DNA of 64,000 nucleotides from Streptococcus oralis Uo5 (GCF_000253155.1 NC_015291.1:1521001-1585000); one strand, 5' to 3'; shown: positions 38,208-47,869, numbered from the stretch's first letter. Made by a program: numbers and translations. Notes: generated from the sequence alone by a model not told the origin.

Positions 38208-39128
38208 TTAGTTTCCTAACAAAGCATCCAAGCTTGCTTGGTCTTCAACGTTAGCTAGCTGAGCTGTTTTATCGATTTTTTTGACAAAGCCTGATAGGAC
38301 CTTACCCGGACCAATTTCAATAAAGTGGGTTACCCCAGCATCCTGCATCACAGCAATACTTTCATAAAAACGAACAGGTTCTTTGACCTGACGCGTCAAA
38401 AGCTCTTGGATTCGATCTTTTTCCATAACAGCAGCTTCCGTATTGCCGACTAGTGGGCAAGTAAAGTCAGAGAAACTCACTCCCTCCAGAGCTCCAGCTA
38501 GTTGCTGACTGGCTGGCTCTAAAAGTGCTGTATGGAAAGGACCAGATACATTTAAAGGAATCAATCGTTTTGCTCCTGCTTCCTGCAAGAGTTCAACTGC
38601 GCGGTCAACTGCAGCCACCTCACCACCGATAACGATTTGGCTTGGGGTGTTGTAGTTAGCTGGAGTGACTATACCGACTTCAGAAGCAGTTTTACAAGCT
38701 TCCTCTATCACATCTACTGGAGTATTGAGGACGGCTACCATCTTCCCAGAGCCTGCGGGTGCTGCCTCTTCCATATAAGCTCCACGCTTAGCAACCAAGG
38801 CAACTGCCTCTTCAAAGTCCAAGGCTCCGCTAGCTACTAAAGCAGAATATTCCCCAAGAGACAATCCTGCTACCATATCCGGCTGATAACCCTTTTCTTT
38901 CAATAGTCGGTAGATAGAAACCGAAGTCGCTAAAATAGCTGGCTGCGTATAACGAGTCTGGTTTATCTTGGCTTCTTCCTTATCAATCAAGTCACGTAGG
39001 TCATAACCCAAAACCTGACTGGCTTGATCAATGGTTTCCTTGACGATAGGGTAGCGATCATAGAGATCACGCCCCATTCCTAGATACTGAGCACCTTGAC
39101 CTGCAAATAGAAAGGCTGTTTTAGTCAT
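38208..39128 (-). CDS. fabD: malonyl-CoA:ACP transacylase FabD
   Basis: 306 residues. Moves malonyl from CoA to ACP. FLFAGQGAQYLGMG start, nucleophile elbow AGLSLGEYSAL with Ser90, and catalytic His in SGPFHTALLEP. Overlaps fabK by 8 nt, indicating coupled translation. Confidence 0.97.
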   Translation of the reverse strand: MTKTAFLFAGQGAQYLGMGRDLYDRYPIVKETIDQASQVLGYDLRDLIDKEEAKINQTRYTQPAILATSVSIYRLLKEKGYQPDMVAGLSLGEYSALVASGALDFEEAVALVAKRGAYMEEAAPAGSGKMVAVLNTPVDVIEEACKTASEVGIVTPANYNTPSQIVIGGEVAAVDRAVELLQEAGAKRLIPLNVSGPFHTALLEPASQQLAGALEGVSFSDFTCPLVGNTEAAVMEKDRIQELLTRQVKEPVRFYESIAVMQDAGVTHFIEIGPGKVLSGFVKKIDKTAQLANVEDQASLDALLGN

Positions 39129-40095
39129 TTCTTACAACTCCTGCCCAACGAGAGGCTTCTTCTTGAATTTTTTTGGCTGCACCATAGTATAGATCTTTTA
39201 GGATTTCTTCGACAGTTTCCTCTTTAGAAACCAAACCAGCGATCTGACCTGCCATGACGGATCCACCTTCTACATCTCCATGAACAACGGCTTTAGCAAG
39301 AGCACCAGCTCCCATTTGCTCAAAGATTTCTAAATCTGGATCTTCTTGTTTAAAGGCATCCTTTTCAGCCTGTTCAAAGTCACGTGTCAACTGATTTTTA
39401 ATGGCGCGAACAGCATGTCCAAAATGTTGAGCTGAAATAGTCGTATCGATATCACGCGCTTTTAAGATTTTTTCCTTGTATTTTGGATGGGCGTTAGATT
39501 CCTTGGCTACTACAAAACGCGTACCAACTTGAACAGCCTCTGCACCAAGCAAAAAGCCTGCAGCGACACCTTCACCGTCGGCAATTCCTCCAGCTGCGAT
39601 AACCGGAATTGAAACGGCTGCAGCAACTTGGCGAACCAAGGTCATGGTTGTTAATTTACCAATATGTCCACCGGCTTCCATTCCCTCTGCAATAACTGCA
39701 TCTGCACCAATTTTTTCCATGCGTTTTGCCAAAGCAACACTTGGAACAACAGGAATAACTGTAATTCCTGCATCATGGAAACGAGTCATGTATTTACTTG
39801 GATTTCCTGCACCAGTTGTAACCACCTTGACCCCTTCTTCAATCACGAGATCAACGATGTCTTCTACAAAAGGAGACAAGAGCATGATGTTGACACCAAA
39901 AGGTTTGTCCGTAAGTGATTTGATTTTATCGATATTAGCCTTTACGACCTCTTTAGGTGCATTCCCACCACCGATGATTCCTAGACCACCAGCTTTTGAT
40001 ACTGCACCAGCCAAGTCACCGTCTGCAACCCAGGCCATTCCTCCTTGAAAAATAGGATAATCAATGTTCAATAATTCTGTAATACGTGTTTTCAT
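39121..40095 (-). CDS. fabK: FMN-dependent enoyl-ACP reductase II FabK
   Basis: 324 residues, TIM barrel of the nitronate-monooxygenase family. FabK is the streptococcal enoyl-ACP reductase, which explains triclosan tolerance and the absence of fabI. Signatures FQGGMAWVADGDLAGAVSKAGG, AEGMEAGGHIG and PVIAAGGIADGEGVAAGFLLGA line the flavin site. It is preceded by a FabT-box candidate and thus probably by a regulated promoter between acpP and fabK. Confidence 0.96.
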   Translation of the reverse strand: MKTRITELLNIDYPIFQGGMAWVADGDLAGAVSKAGGLGIIGGGNAPKEVVKANIDKIKSLTDKPFGVNIMLLSPFVEDIVDLVIEEGVKVVTTGAGNPSKYMTRFHDAGITVIPVVPSVALAKRMEKIGADAVIAEGMEAGGHIGKLTTMTLVRQVAAAVSIPVIAAGGIADGEGVAAGFLLGAEAVQVGTRFVVAKESNAHPKYKEKILKARDIDTTISAQHFGHAVRAIKNQLTRDFEQAEKDAFKQEDPDLEIFEQMGAGALAKAVVHGDVEGGSVMAGQIAGLVSKEETVEEILKDLYYGAAKKIQEEASRWAGVVRND

Positions 40096-40141
40096 AGTGC
40101 CTCCATCATTCCTTGCTTACGTAATAGTTCGACGAGTTTAT

Positions 40142-40158
40142 CATTTGAGTTTCAAACT
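40142..40158 (-). promoter_or_regulatory. candidate FabT operator upstream of fabK
   Basis: TTTGA (40144-40148), 3 nt, TCAAA (40152-40156) is a perfect inverted repeat between acpP and fabK. It fits the TTTnA-N3-TCAAA pattern also found before fabT and fabM. FabT is known to repress a promoter ahead of fabK in pneumococcus. Confidence 0.65.
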
Positions 40159-40174
40159 ATTACCTAAACAAGAG

Positions 40175-40195
40175 GGAGTGGGTTTCCCCTACTCC
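40175..40195 (-). terminator. weak hairpin after acpP
   Basis: GGAGT-GGG pairs with CCC-T-ACTCC, an 8-bp stem with one bulge, just past the acpP stop. The following T content is poor, so it may only attenuate, letting some read-through into fabK. Confidence 0.4.
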
Positions 40196-40212
40196 TTCTA
40201 GTAATATGTTAA

Positions 40213-40437
40213 TTATTTTGTTTGCTCTTCAACGTAGGCAACCAAGTCACCAACTGTTTTCAAATTATCTTCTGCTTCGATTTGGATATCAAAAGCATCT
40301 TCGATTTCAGAGATTACTTGGAACAAGTCCAATGAATCTGCATCCAAATCATCAAAAGTAGACTCAAGTGTTACTTCTGATGCGTCTTTCCCAAGTTCTT
40401 CAACGATAATTTCTTGTACTTTTTCAAATACTGCCAT
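40213..40437 (-). CDS. acpP: acyl carrier protein
   Basis: 74 residues, highly acidic four-helix protein. Ser35 in [14 protein letters not shown] (the DSL motif) receives phosphopantetheine from CoA. Substrate carrier for every enzyme of the surrounding cluster. It lies between fabH and fabK and is followed by a weak hairpin and the fabK operator, which may let acpP be made in excess over downstream genes. Confidence 0.97.
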   Translation of the reverse strand: MAVFEKVQEIIVEELGKDASEVTLESTFDDLDADSLDLFQVISEIEDAFDIQIEAEDNLKTVGDLVAYVEEQTK

Positions 40438-40494
40438 GATAGGACTCCTTTAAAATATAAAAAATTTATAACTATGTGTTTACCACATGATTAC

Positions 40495-41469
40495 CTAGAT
40501 TGTAAGAATGAGTGTGCCCCATGTCAAACCTCCTCCGAAGCCTGATAGGAGAATCGTCTGGCTATCATCTAAACGAATCATACCATTCTCCACACACTCT
40601 GAGAGCAAAATCGGGATACTTGCTGCACTGGTATTCCCATACTCCATCATATTGGCTGGAAGTTTGTCTCGGTCAACGCCGATCTTCTTAGCCATCTTAT
40701 CCAAAATGCGGATATTTGCCTGATGAAGCAAGAGATAATCCAATTCCGATGCTGCGATTGGACCATTTTCAATGGTTTCTTTGATCGATCTAGCAACATC
40801 ACGATTTGCAAAATCAAAAACTGCTCGTCCATCCATTTTCAAAAAAGCAGGAACTGCTTCTTGATCCGAGAAAGGAGAAGCCAAAGCCGTTTGACCATAG
40901 GTCAAACACTCGCTCCGAGAGCCATCCGTATAGAGACTTTCCACAAGGAAGTGACGTGTTTCGCTCGCTTCCAAGAGAACCCCACCAGCGCCATCCCCAA
41001 AGAGAACAGCTGTCGAACGATCTGACCAATCAACTGCCTTGGATAAGGTCTCAGCCCCGATAACAATCCCTTTTTTGAACTGTCCAGAACTTAAAAACTT
41101 TTCTGCAGTTGAGAGAGCGAATACAAAGCCACTGCAAGCTGCTGTCAGATCAAAGGCGAAAGCTCTATGCGATCCGATATTTGCCTGAACTCGAGCTGCT
41201 GTGGAAGGCATCATCGAGTCTGGAGTAATCGTCGCTACAATAATAAAATCAATCTGATCCGCTGTTAAGCTCCCTTTAGCCAACAAGCTCTTAGCTACTT
41301 CTGTCGCCAAATCACTTGTAGACTCTGTTTTTGAGATATGTCTCTGTTTAATTCCTGTCCGACTTGAAATCCACTCATCGCTTGTGTCCATTATTTGGGC
41401 TAAGTCATGATTAGTGACCACTTGCTCTGGAACATAATGAGCAACCTGGCTTATTTTTGCAAAAGCCAT
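40495..41469 (-). CDS. fabH: 3-oxoacyl-ACP synthase III FabH
   Basis: 324 residues. Initiating condensing enzyme joining acetyl-CoA with malonyl-ACP. Catalytic Cys112 in [14 protein letters not shown], His in [12 protein letters not shown], Asn in [12 protein letters not shown]. It overlaps the fabT stop by one base, so fabT and fabH are translated together. Confidence 0.97.
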   Translation of the reverse strand: MAFAKISQVAHYVPEQVVTNHDLAQIMDTSDEWISSRTGIKQRHISKTESTSDLATEVAKSLLAKGSLTADQIDFIIVATITPDSMMPSTAARVQANIGSHRAFAFDLTAACSGFVFALSTAEKFLSSGQFKKGIVIGAETLSKAVDWSDRSTAVLFGDGAGGVLLEASETRHFLVESLYTDGSRSECLTYGQTALASPFSDQEAVPAFLKMDGRAVFDFANRDVARSIKETIENGPIAASELDYLLLHQANIRILDKMAKKIGVDRDKLPANMMEYGNTSAASIPILLSECVENGMIRLDDSQTILLSGFGGGLTWGTLILTI

Positions 41470-41903
41470 TATTTCAAATCCTCCAAAAATTGATAAAGGT
41501 TCGTTAAGCCTCTGCCCATGACTTCTTTTTCCTCAGGGCTCATGCCATCGATGATTTTTTCGACCATAGCCTTGTGGAATCGTTTATGAAGACGGTGAAC
41601 CAAACGACCTTGCTTTGTCAAATGCAGATAGACCACTCGACGGTCTTGGTCAGAACGAATACGCTCAATATAACCTTTTCTCTCCAGGTTATTCAAACTC
41701 GTCGTCACTGTCCCAAGAGTTACCATCAGTTCTTTTGAAACCTTACTTGGCGTTGCCTCCGGGAACTTCCCAATCACATCAATCGTGTGCATTTCTTTGA
41801 TGGAGATGTCTTTGAATCGACTACCTCGTAAGCTAACCTCCTCGATCACAAGGACATTATTAAAAATAGATGTTAGATAATCATTTACTTGTTGGTAGTC
41901 CAA
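41469..41903 (-). CDS. fabT: MarR-family fatty-acid synthesis repressor FabT
   Basis: 144 residues with a winged-helix MarR core ([40 protein letters not shown]). FabT, with long-chain acyl-ACP as corepressor, represses the fab genes. It sits second in the cluster between fabM and fabH, as in pneumococcus. A consensus promoter with operator-like repeats over its start region suggests autoregulation. Confidence 0.95.
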   Translation of the reverse strand: MDYQQVNDYLTSIFNNVLVIEEVSLRGSRFKDISIKEMHTIDVIGKFPEATPSKVSKELMVTLGTVTTSLNNLERKGYIERIRSDQDRRVVYLHLTKQGRLVHRLHKRFHKAMVEKIIDGMSPEEKEVMGRGLTNLYQFLEDLK

Positions 41904-41927
41904 ATCGTTTCCCTCCCTCTAAAAAAC

Positions 41928-41984
41928 TTTCACAATCAAAGCATTTGATAGAAAAAGTATAACAAACTTCAAAAAATTATGCAA
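41928..41984 (-). promoter_or_regulatory. fabT promoter with candidate FabT operators
   Basis: Minus strand -35 TTGCAT (41979-41984), 17-nt spacer, -10 TATACT (41956-41961). Just downstream, TTTCA-CAA-TCAAA (41929-41941 on the plus strand) matches the TTTnA-N3-TCAAA pattern, and it overlaps a perfect ATCAAA-GCA-TTTGAT palindrome (41935-41949). Both cover the expected transcript start, an apt place for repression. Confidence 0.7.
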
Positions 41985-41992
41985 GTATTTTT

Positions 41993-42778
41993 TTATTTTC
42001 CTGAAAATTTTGGTCTTCTTCTTTCAGAATGCGCTCGAACTCCTTCTTTAAAATCTTCAGTTAAAGATAACGATTCTTGTAATTCCAATTCTAATTCAGC
42101 ATAATTCTGCCAATCCTTAAATTGACTTTCCCAAACTAGCTTTTTAATCGCTGCGTATGAGTTTGCTGAACCTCTTCTTAATTTTTTCAAAACTTGTTCT
42201 CTTGTTTTTTCTAATTTGTCAACTTCACAAACACGGTATACCACGCCCCATTCTAGCGCTTTTTCAGCAGTCAAGGCTTCTCCTGTCATGGCAAGTTGTG
42301 CAGCTCGTGTTACCCCGATGCTACGACTCAAAAGATGAATCCCACCAGCGTCTGGCGCCAAGCCAACTCCGACAAAGGCTTGAATGAATTTTGCCTTATC
42401 AGTCGCCAAACAAAAATCAACTGCTACTGCCATATTTGCTGCGGCACCAGCAACCGCTCCATCTACCTCCATCAAAACAGGTTTATGAATTTGCTTGATT
42501 TTAAAAGAAATTGTATTGACTAACTCTGCAATCTTATTCAAAGAAGGGATATCATCTTCGTCTACTGCTCGTTTCATCTCAACCAAGTCTCCCCCAACTG
42601 AAAAGACCTTCCCATTAGCATTAATCAAGATGAACTGCACAGTTTGATCCTGCTCCGCTAGAGTCAAAGCTTCTAAAATTTCCTCACACATTGGGATATG
42701 GAAACCATTTGCCACTTCGGGACGATTCAAAGTAATGATAGCCAGATCATCTACGATCTGATATAAGATATGATTCAT
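41993..42778 (-). CDS. fabM: trans-2, cis-3-decenoyl-ACP isomerase FabM
   Basis: 261 residues from the ATG at 42778, which has AAAGGAG upstream; the open frame extends to 42892 but that part contains the promoter. Crotonase fold ([51 protein letters not shown]). FabM makes the cis double bond that lets streptococci produce unsaturated fatty acids without FabA, and supports acid tolerance. First gene of the cluster, 89 nt before fabT, with its own promoter. Confidence 0.93.
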   Translation of the reverse strand: MNHILYQIVDDLAIITLNRPEVANGFHIPMCEEILEALTLAEQDQTVQFILINANGKVFSVGGDLVEMKRAVDEDDIPSLNKIAELVNTISFKIKQIHKPVLMEVDGAVAGAAANMAVAVDFCLATDKAKFIQAFVGVGLAPDAGGIHLLSRSIGVTRAAQLAMTGEALTAEKALEWGVVYRVCEVDKLEKTREQVLKKLRRGSANSYAAIKKLVWESQFKDWQNYAELELELQESLSLTEDFKEGVRAHSERRRPKFSGK

Positions 42779-42812
42779 AGCTTCTCCTTTTCTTTTATAA
42801 GGTAATAAAATT

Positions 42813-42854
42813 GTTTTATCATCAAAGTATACCTTTTTTTGAATAAAGAGGCAA
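42813..42854 (-). promoter_or_regulatory. fabM promoter with candidate FabT operator
   Basis: Minus strand -35 TTGCCT (42849-42854), 17 nt, -10 TATACT (42826-42831). Overlapping the -10 edge, TTTTA-TCA-TCAAA (plus strand 42814-42826) fits the pattern seen before fabT and fabK. Confidence 0.6.
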
Positions 42855-43002
42855 GGAAAAACTAAAGGAAAGTGTCTCAGCTGATTATTCACCCATCATT
42901 TATGAGTGTGAGTAAAATTTGACACTCTTACTTTTAAACTGTTATTGCTTTTCAGAATAAGTTAGTGTTTTCTTCTATTATAATAGGAAGTTATTTTCGT
43001 CA

Positions 43003-43031
43003 TTGAAAAATGCCCCTCTTTCTGCTATAAT
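43003..43031 (+). promoter_or_regulatory. lysC promoter
   Basis: -35 TTGAAA (43003-43008), 17-nt spacer, -10 TATAAT (43026-43031) with an upstream TGC (extended -10). lysC begins 30 nt downstream with a GAGGAG ribosome site. Confidence 0.8.
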
Positions 43032-43060
43032 CGTATAAAATACTTACTTGAGGAGTCCTT

Positions 43061-44425
43061 ATGAAGGTTGTAAAATTTGGTGGAAGCTCGCTTGCCTCTG
43101 CAGGTCAGTTAGAAAAAGTTTTAAACATCGTTAAAAGTGATAAAGAGCGCCGTTTTGTAGTCGTTTCTGCACCAGGTAAACGCAATGCTGAAGATACCAA
43201 GGTAACTGATGCCTTGATCAAATACTATCGCGACTATGTGGCTGGAAATGACATCAGTGCTAGCCAAAGTTGGATCATTGACCGCTATGCGGCAATGGTG
43301 AGTGAACTAGGGTTAAAACCTGCTGTTTTAGAAAAAATCTCTAAAAGTATTCGGGCCTTGGCAACTCTTCCTATAGAGGATAATGAATTTCTCTATGATA
43401 CCTTCCTAGCGGCTGGAGAAAATAACAATGCCAAATTGATTGCAGCCTACTTTAACCAAAACGGTATCGATGCACGCTATGTTCACCCAAGAGAAGCTGG
43501 AATTGTTGTCACAAGTGAACCTGGAAACGCACGTATCATTCCATCTAGTTATGACAAGATTGAAGGCTTGGCTGATAGCACCGAAGTCCTTGTCATCCCT
43601 GGTTTCTTTGGTGTGACTAAGGAAAATCAAATCTGTACTTTTTCACGTGGAGGTTCAGATATCACAGGTTCTATCATTGCAGCAGGTGTTAAGGCTGATC
43701 TCTATGAGAACTTTACAGACGTAGATGGTATCTTTGCTGCCCATCCTGGTATTATCCACCAACCACACTCCATTCCTGAATTAACCTACCGTGAAATGCG
43801 TGAGTTGGCTTACGCTGGATTTTCAGTTCTTCATGACGAAGCCCTTCTACCCGCTTACCGCGGAAAAATTCCTCTTGTCATCAAGAATACCAACAACCCT
43901 GACCACCCAGGAACACGCATTGTTTTAGAACACAGTAGTGATAAATTCCCAGTAGTAGGAATTGCGGGTGACTCAGGATTCGTCAGCATCAACATGTCAA
44001 AATACCTCATGAACCGTGAAGTCGGGTTTGGTCGCAAGGTTCTGCAAATCCTTGAGGATCTCAATATCGGTTGGGAACACATGCCTACAGGTATCGACGA
44101 TCTTTCAATCATCCTCCGCTCCCGTGAATTGACTCCTATCAAAGAAGAAGAAATTCTACGTCAACTCGTTCAAAAAGCTAAAGTGGACCATGCTGAAATC
44201 GAACACGACCTTTCAATCATTATGATTGTCGGAGAAAAGATGAAGAGCCATATCGGGGTAACTGCTACTGCAACACGTGCTCTATCTGAAAACAAGATCA
44301 ACATCCAGATGATGTCCCAAGGCTCAAGTGAAGTTTCCATCATGTTTGTTGTCAATAAAGAGCAAGAAAAGGCAGCTATCAAGGCTCTCTATCATGCCTT
44401 TTTCGATGAAAGTAAGGAAGATTAA
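43061..44425 (+). CDS. lysC: aspartate kinase
   Basis: 454 residues. Phosphorylates aspartate as the first step to lysine, threonine, methionine and cell-wall diaminoacid. Kinase motifs: MKVVKFGGSSLASAGQ, VPGFFGV-type FSRGGSDITGSIIAAG; the C-terminal third carries two ACT domains (VGIAGDSGFVSINMSKYLM and IMIVGEKMKSHIGVTATATR) for allosteric control. Length is that of the single-chain class III type found in streptococci. No lysine riboswitch is evident in the short leader. The DUF956 gene follows after 2 nt. Confidence 0.95.
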   Translation: MKVVKFGGSSLASAGQLEKVLNIVKSDKERRFVVVSAPGKRNAEDTKVTDALIKYYRDYVAGNDISASQSWIIDRYAAMVSELGLKPAVLEKISKSIRALATLPIEDNEFLYDTFLAAGENNNAKLIAAYFNQNGIDARYVHPREAGIVVTSEPGNARIIPSSYDKIEGLADSTEVLVIPGFFGVTKENQICTFSRGGSDITGSIIAAGVKADLYENFTDVDGIFAAHPGIIHQPHSIPELTYREMRELAYAGFSVLHDEALLPAYRGKIPLVIKNTNNPDHPGTRIVLEHSSDKFPVVGIAGDSGFVSINMSKYLMNREVGFGRKVLQILEDLNIGWEHMPTGIDDLSIILRSRELTPIKEEEILRQLVQKAKVDHAEIEHDLSIIMIVGEKMKSHIGVTATATRALSENKINIQMMSQGSSEVSIMFVVNKEQEKAAIKALYHAFFDESKED

Positions 44426-44427
44426 TC

Positions 44428-44799
44428 ATGGCCCAATCACTCAATCAAGTCATTGACCTCCAAACTACTGGGACATCTTACCTCTCTATCTCTGGAAAAG
44501 TTGGAAAATTTTTAGTTGGGGATCAAGCCTTAGAGTTTTATCCTGATGTCAATGTCGAACAATATATCCAAATCCCCTGGTCCAGCGTCAATCAAATCGG
44601 AGCTAACGTAAGTGGTCGCAAGATCAGCCGCCACTTTGAAGTCTTCACTGATCAAGGAAAATTCCTCTTTGCTTCAAAAGACTCTGGAGCTATCCTCAAA
44701 ATCGCTCGGGAAAAATTAGGAAACGACAAGGTTGTGAAACTTCCGACTCTACTCCAGACCATTGGACAAAAACTTAAAAATCTATTTGCAAAAAAGTAG
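44428..44799 (+). CDS. DUF956 family protein
   Basis: 123 residues, cytosolic, beta-rich with a PH-like feel. QSLNQVIDLQTTGTSYLSISGKVGKFLVGDQALEFYP and GRKISRHFEVFT are typical of DUF956. In many Firmicutes the gene (manO) closes the mannose PTS operon; here it stands 2 nt after lysC instead. Its function is not established. The serS promoter overlaps its last codons. Confidence 0.82.
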   Translation: MAQSLNQVIDLQTTGTSYLSISGKVGKFLVGDQALEFYPDVNVEQYIQIPWSSVNQIGANVSGRKISRHFEVFTDQGKFLFASKDSGAILKIAREKLGNDKVVKLPTLLQTIGQKLKNLFAKK

Positions 44800-44814
44800 A
44801 AACTTTAGTATAAT
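44786..44814 (+). promoter_or_regulatory. promoter of the serS leader
   Basis: -35 TTGCAA (44786-44791), 17-nt spacer, -10 TATAAT (44809-44814). The -35 lies inside the last codons of the DUF956 gene. The transcript would start just before the T-box stem I. Confidence 0.75.
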
Positions 44815-44819
44815 CATAG

Positions 44820-44997
44820 CAACGGATAAGTAAGTTATCTCCTTCTTTCAGAAAGTCTGCGGGTGCTGCGAGCAGATAGGAGGGATAGGTGAAATTCTAC
44901 CGTTGTTCACAATTACATATATAATCAAGTGCACACCTGTGAAGTTGGATGGAACCGTGGCCCTGCCACTCCAACACTTTGTCAGGTGTGCTTTTTT
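44820..44997 (+). promoter_or_regulatory. T-box leader (serine) controlling serS
   Basis: The core T-box sequence TGGAACCGTG (44950-44959) is present. Stem I is closed by AACGG (44821-44825) and CCGTT (44900-44904). Before the 3' strand a UCU serine codon (44896-44898) followed by A is the likely specifier. The terminator pairs GCACACCTG (44931-44939) with CAGGTGTGC (44983-44991) and ends in six T. Uncharged tRNA(Ser) should favour read-through into serS. Confidence 0.9.
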
Positions 44998-45012
44998 CAT
45001 AAAGGAGTTCTT

Positions 45013-46287
45013 ATGTTAGATATTAAACGTATTCGCACAGATTTTGATGCTGTCGCTGAAAAATTAGCTACACGTGGTGTAGATGCTGCTATCTTAAATG
45101 AGATGAAAGAAATCGATGCTAAACGTCGTGACATCTTGGTCAAGGTTGAAACGCTCAAAGCAGAACGTAACACAGTTTCTGCTGAGATTGCCCAAGCTAA
45201 GCGCAACAAGGAAAATGCCGATGACAAGATTGCTGCAATGCAAACCCTATCTGCTGAAGTCAAAGCCTTGGATGCTGAATTGGCGGATATCGATGCTAAA
45301 TTAACAGAATTTACCACTACTCTTCCAAACATCCCTGCCGACAGCGTTCCTGTTGGGGCTGATGAAGATGACAATGTGGAAGTTCGCCGTTGGGGGACTC
45401 CGCGCGAGTTTGACTTCAAGCCAAAAGCTCACTGGGATCTTGGTGAAGACCTTGGTATCCTTGACTGGGAACGTGGCGGTAAAGTAACGGGCGCTCGTTT
45501 CCTCTTCTATAAAGGACTTGGGGCTCGTTTGGAACGTGCTATCTACAACTTCATGTTGGATGAGCATGGTAAAGAAGGCTATACGGAAGTTATCACACCT
45601 TACATTGTTAACCATGACTCTATGTTTGGTACTGGTCAATATCCAAAATTCAAGGAAGATACTTTTGAATTGAAAGACACTAATTATGTCCTCATTCCTA
45701 CAGCTGAAGTGCCTCTTACAAACTACTACCGTGATGAAATCCTTGACGGTAAAGATCTACCAATCTACTTTACCGCTATGAGTCCATCATTCCGTTCTGA
45801 AGCTGGTTCTGCTGGTCGTGATACACGTGGCTTGATTCGTTTGCACCAATTCCACAAGGTTGAAATGGTCAAATTTGCCAAACCAGAAGAATCTTATGAG
45901 GAATTGGAAAAAATGACAGCCAACGCTGAAAATATTCTTCAAAAACTCAACCTTCCATACCGTGTCGTTGCCCTCTCTACTGGGGACATGGGCTTCTCAG
46001 CTGCTAAGACTTACGACTTGGAAGTTTGGATTCCAGCCCAAAATACCTATCGTGAAATCTCAAGTTGTTCAAATACAGAAGATTTCCAAGCTCGTCGTGC
46101 CCAAATCCGTTACCGTGATGAAGCCGATGGCAAGGTGAAACTCCTTCACACTTTGAACGGTTCTGGACTTGCAGTTGGACGTACAGTGGCTGCCATTCTT
46201 GAAAACTACCAAAATGAAGATGGTTCTGTAACTATTCCAGAAGCACTTCGTCCATATATGGGTGGAGCTGAAGTTATCAAACCATAA
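45013..46287 (+). CDS. serS: seryl-tRNA synthetase
   Basis: 424 residues from the ATG at 45013 with AAAGGAG upstream; the open frame begins earlier, within the T-box leader. N-terminal coiled coil (about 30-100) for tRNA binding, then the class II core: motif 2 [25 protein letters not shown] and motif 3 [17 protein letters not shown]. Charges tRNA(Ser). Expression is governed by the T-box upstream; a terminator follows directly. Confidence 0.97.
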   Translation: MLDIKRIRTDFDAVAEKLATRGVDAAILNEMKEIDAKRRDILVKVETLKAERNTVSAEIAQAKRNKENADDKIAAMQTLSAEVKALDAELADIDAKLTEFTTTLPNIPADSVPVGADEDDNVEVRRWGTPREFDFKPKAHWDLGEDLGILDWERGGKVTGARFLFYKGLGARLERAIYNFMLDEHGKEGYTEVITPYIVNHDSMFGTGQYPKFKEDTFELKDTNYVLIPTAEVPLTNYYRDEILDGKDLPIYFTAMSPSFRSEAGSAGRDTRGLIRLHQFHKVEMVKFAKPEESYEELEKMTANAENILQKLNLPYRVVALSTGDMGFSAAKTYDLEVWIPAQNTYREISSCSNTEDFQARRAQIRYRDEADGKVKLLHTLNGSGLAVGRTVAAILENYQNEDGSVTIPEALRPYMGGAEVIKP

Positions 46288-46292
46288 AAATA

Positions 46293-46324
46293 AGGCCTAG
46301 CTATTTCTAGCTAGACCTTTTTTC
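46293..46324 (+). terminator. serS terminator
   Basis: AGG-C-CTAGCT (46293-46302) pairs with AGCTAG-A-CCT (46309-46318), followed by a run of T to 46324. It overlaps the 3' end of the convergent transporter gene. Confidence 0.85.
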
Positions 46325-47210
46325 GTAACCAAATCAGATAAGCACCCAAGACAAAGAATAAAATAGTTAGGCAAATAACGGTTTCAGCCAATACCAGATA
46401 ATCCAGAAATGGAAGTTTCAAAATCCCCTGAGCCATCTTGAGCGAAGTAGCTGTGATAATGGTTGGGAAGGTTAGGGCTGAGAAGGCTGGTTGAAATCCT
46501 TGTTTTAAAATATTGGGCAGGCGAGTTAAAACAAAGAAAAAGAAGGATTGAGATGCCAAAATCATGACAATCAAGAGCCAAGTCGGTAGGCTTGCTCCTC
46601 CAACTCGAACTAGGGAAGCCAGGAGTAGAGAAAAGGGAGCACAGTAGATTCCTTCCTGTCCAAGTAAGGCTAGTGGGAGTGGATCTTTCTTTAAATCCCT
46701 ATAAATAAGGGGATAGAGATAGAAGGTCAAGACAAAACCAAAACTCAAGGTCGCATAGGCAATTTCAATGATTCCGACAAGAGGATAGGTCAAGGCTGCT
46801 ACTGCTATTCCCACATAGAGTACCGTCCAACTTGGAGTCGCATTGACCCTCCGACCCGGACAGGCAAATTTGATGGTAAAAGTAGTAATCAAAGCCAAAT
46901 CCAAGAGAAATGAAAACCACCAGATTCCTTGTGCTAGCAAAGGAAGAGCAGGGAATACGCGAAAGACATAGGTCGATAAAATCATCCCAGCCATAGGAAA
47001 AGTGGCCATCCCAGATAAAAGAGGGGGCCTGGTCAATTCTTGCTTGGTTTCTCCCCAATTAAAAAGATGAAGAATCAGAAAGAAAATCCACAACACTAGA
47101 CCAATCAGACTTAATAAATGTGACAGAACTGGCCAAGTATCTGCAATCAGATTTCCTGCACCTGCTAAACCTAATAAACAGCCAGAGAATACTAAGGGGA
47201 GCTTTTTCAT
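46311..47210 (-). CDS. TDT/SLAC1-family membrane transporter
   Basis: 299 residues from the ATG at 47210, which has GGAGG five nt upstream; the open frame starts 12 nt earlier. About ten hydrophobic helices in the pattern of the tellurite-resistance/dicarboxylate transporter (TehA/SLAC1) family. Short hallmarks are FPMAGMILSTYVF and FALIY-like FGFVLTFYLYPLIYRDL. Staphylococcal homologues were misnamed exfoliative toxins. The likely cargo is an anion, but no substrate can be assigned. Convergent with serS. Confidence 0.75.
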   Translation of the reverse strand: MKKLPLVFSGCLLGLAGAGNLIADTWPVLSHLLSLIGLVLWIFFLILHLFNWGETKQELTRPPLLSGMATFPMAGMILSTYVFRVFPALPLLAQGIWWFSFLLDLALITTFTIKFACPGRRVNATPSWTVLYVGIAVAALTYPLVGIIEIAYATLSFGFVLTFYLYPLIYRDLKKDPLPLALLGQEGIYCAPFSLLLASLVRVGGASLPTWLLIVMILASQSFFFFVLTRLPNILKQGFQPAFSALTFPTIITATSLKMAQGILKLPFLDYLVLAETVICLTILFFVLGAYLIWLRKKV

Positions 47211-47270
47211 CCGAGCCTCCAATAATCATGTTATTATTAGTATAGCATAAAAGCGCTTAAAATAGCATAG

Positions 47271-47306
47271 AAAAATGAAGACTGGATTGCTCAGTCTTCA
47301 TTTTTT
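47271..47306 (-). terminator. terminator after the AhpD-like gene
   Basis: AAAAATGAAGACTG (47271-47284) pairs with CAGTCTTCATTTTT (47292-47305) around 7 nt: a 14-bp stem with A and T ends, 15 nt past the stop. Confidence 0.88.
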
Positions 47307-47320
47307 CTTTCTGATTCCAA

Positions 47321-47869
47321 CTAGGCATAGGGTTGCAATTCTGGATTAATGGGTGTATTGGCTAGGTTGTTGGCATAATTGCAAAGGCTGGCTAGGCTGA
47401 CACCCAGAACCACATCCAAGGCATTTTGCTGGGTATAACCGACTTCTAAAAATTCACTAAGCGCTTCATCACCTACACGACCCTTGGTGTTGATGACTGC
47501 CAAGGTAAACTTGGCTAGGGTATCTAGTTTTGGGTCTGTCTCGATTGGAGTACGGTTGCGGAGGGCTTGGAGAAGATCATCATTCATCTGGATTTGTTTG
47601 ATTGAAAAGGCAGTATGGCCAGCCACGCAGAAAGCACAACCATTGGTTACTGCAGCTGTGATTTGCACTACTTCACGCTCTACTGGTGTCAGGCTGTTGC
47701 GACGGTTGATGGCTCCGACAGTTCGGTAGGCTTCAAGCGCGGTAGGTGCATTAGCCAAAAGACCGATTAGGTTGGGAATATAGCCATTGTTGTCTTTTTG
47801 TACTGTTTCAAGAACTTTTTTCACTTCTGCTGGTGCTGATTCTACTGTGTGGATGGTAAATGTTGTCAT
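47321..47869 (-). CDS. carboxymuconolactone decarboxylase / AhpD-like protein
   Basis: 182 residues, all helical. The CAFCVAGHTAFS motif (CxxC then His, about 77-84) is the redox centre of AhpD-like proteins, which act as alkylhydroperoxidases or thiol carriers. VEREVVQITAAVTNGC just before is also typical. Monocistronic, ending in a strong terminator. Peroxide defence is a family-based inference. Confidence 0.85.
   Translation of the reverse strand: MTTFTIHTVESAPAEVKKVLETVQKDNNGYIPNLIGLLANAPTALEAYRTVGAINRRNSLTPVEREVVQITAAVTNGCAFCVAGHTAFSIKQIQMNDDLLQALRNRTPIETDPKLDTLAKFTLAVINTKGRVGDEALSEFLEVGYTQQNALDVVLGVSLASLCNYANNLANTPINPELQPYA

Noticed and set aside
46311..47210. Exfoliative toxin, a common automatic label for this family
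   Set aside because: The protein is a ten-helix membrane transporter of TDT/SLAC1 type with no protease motifs.
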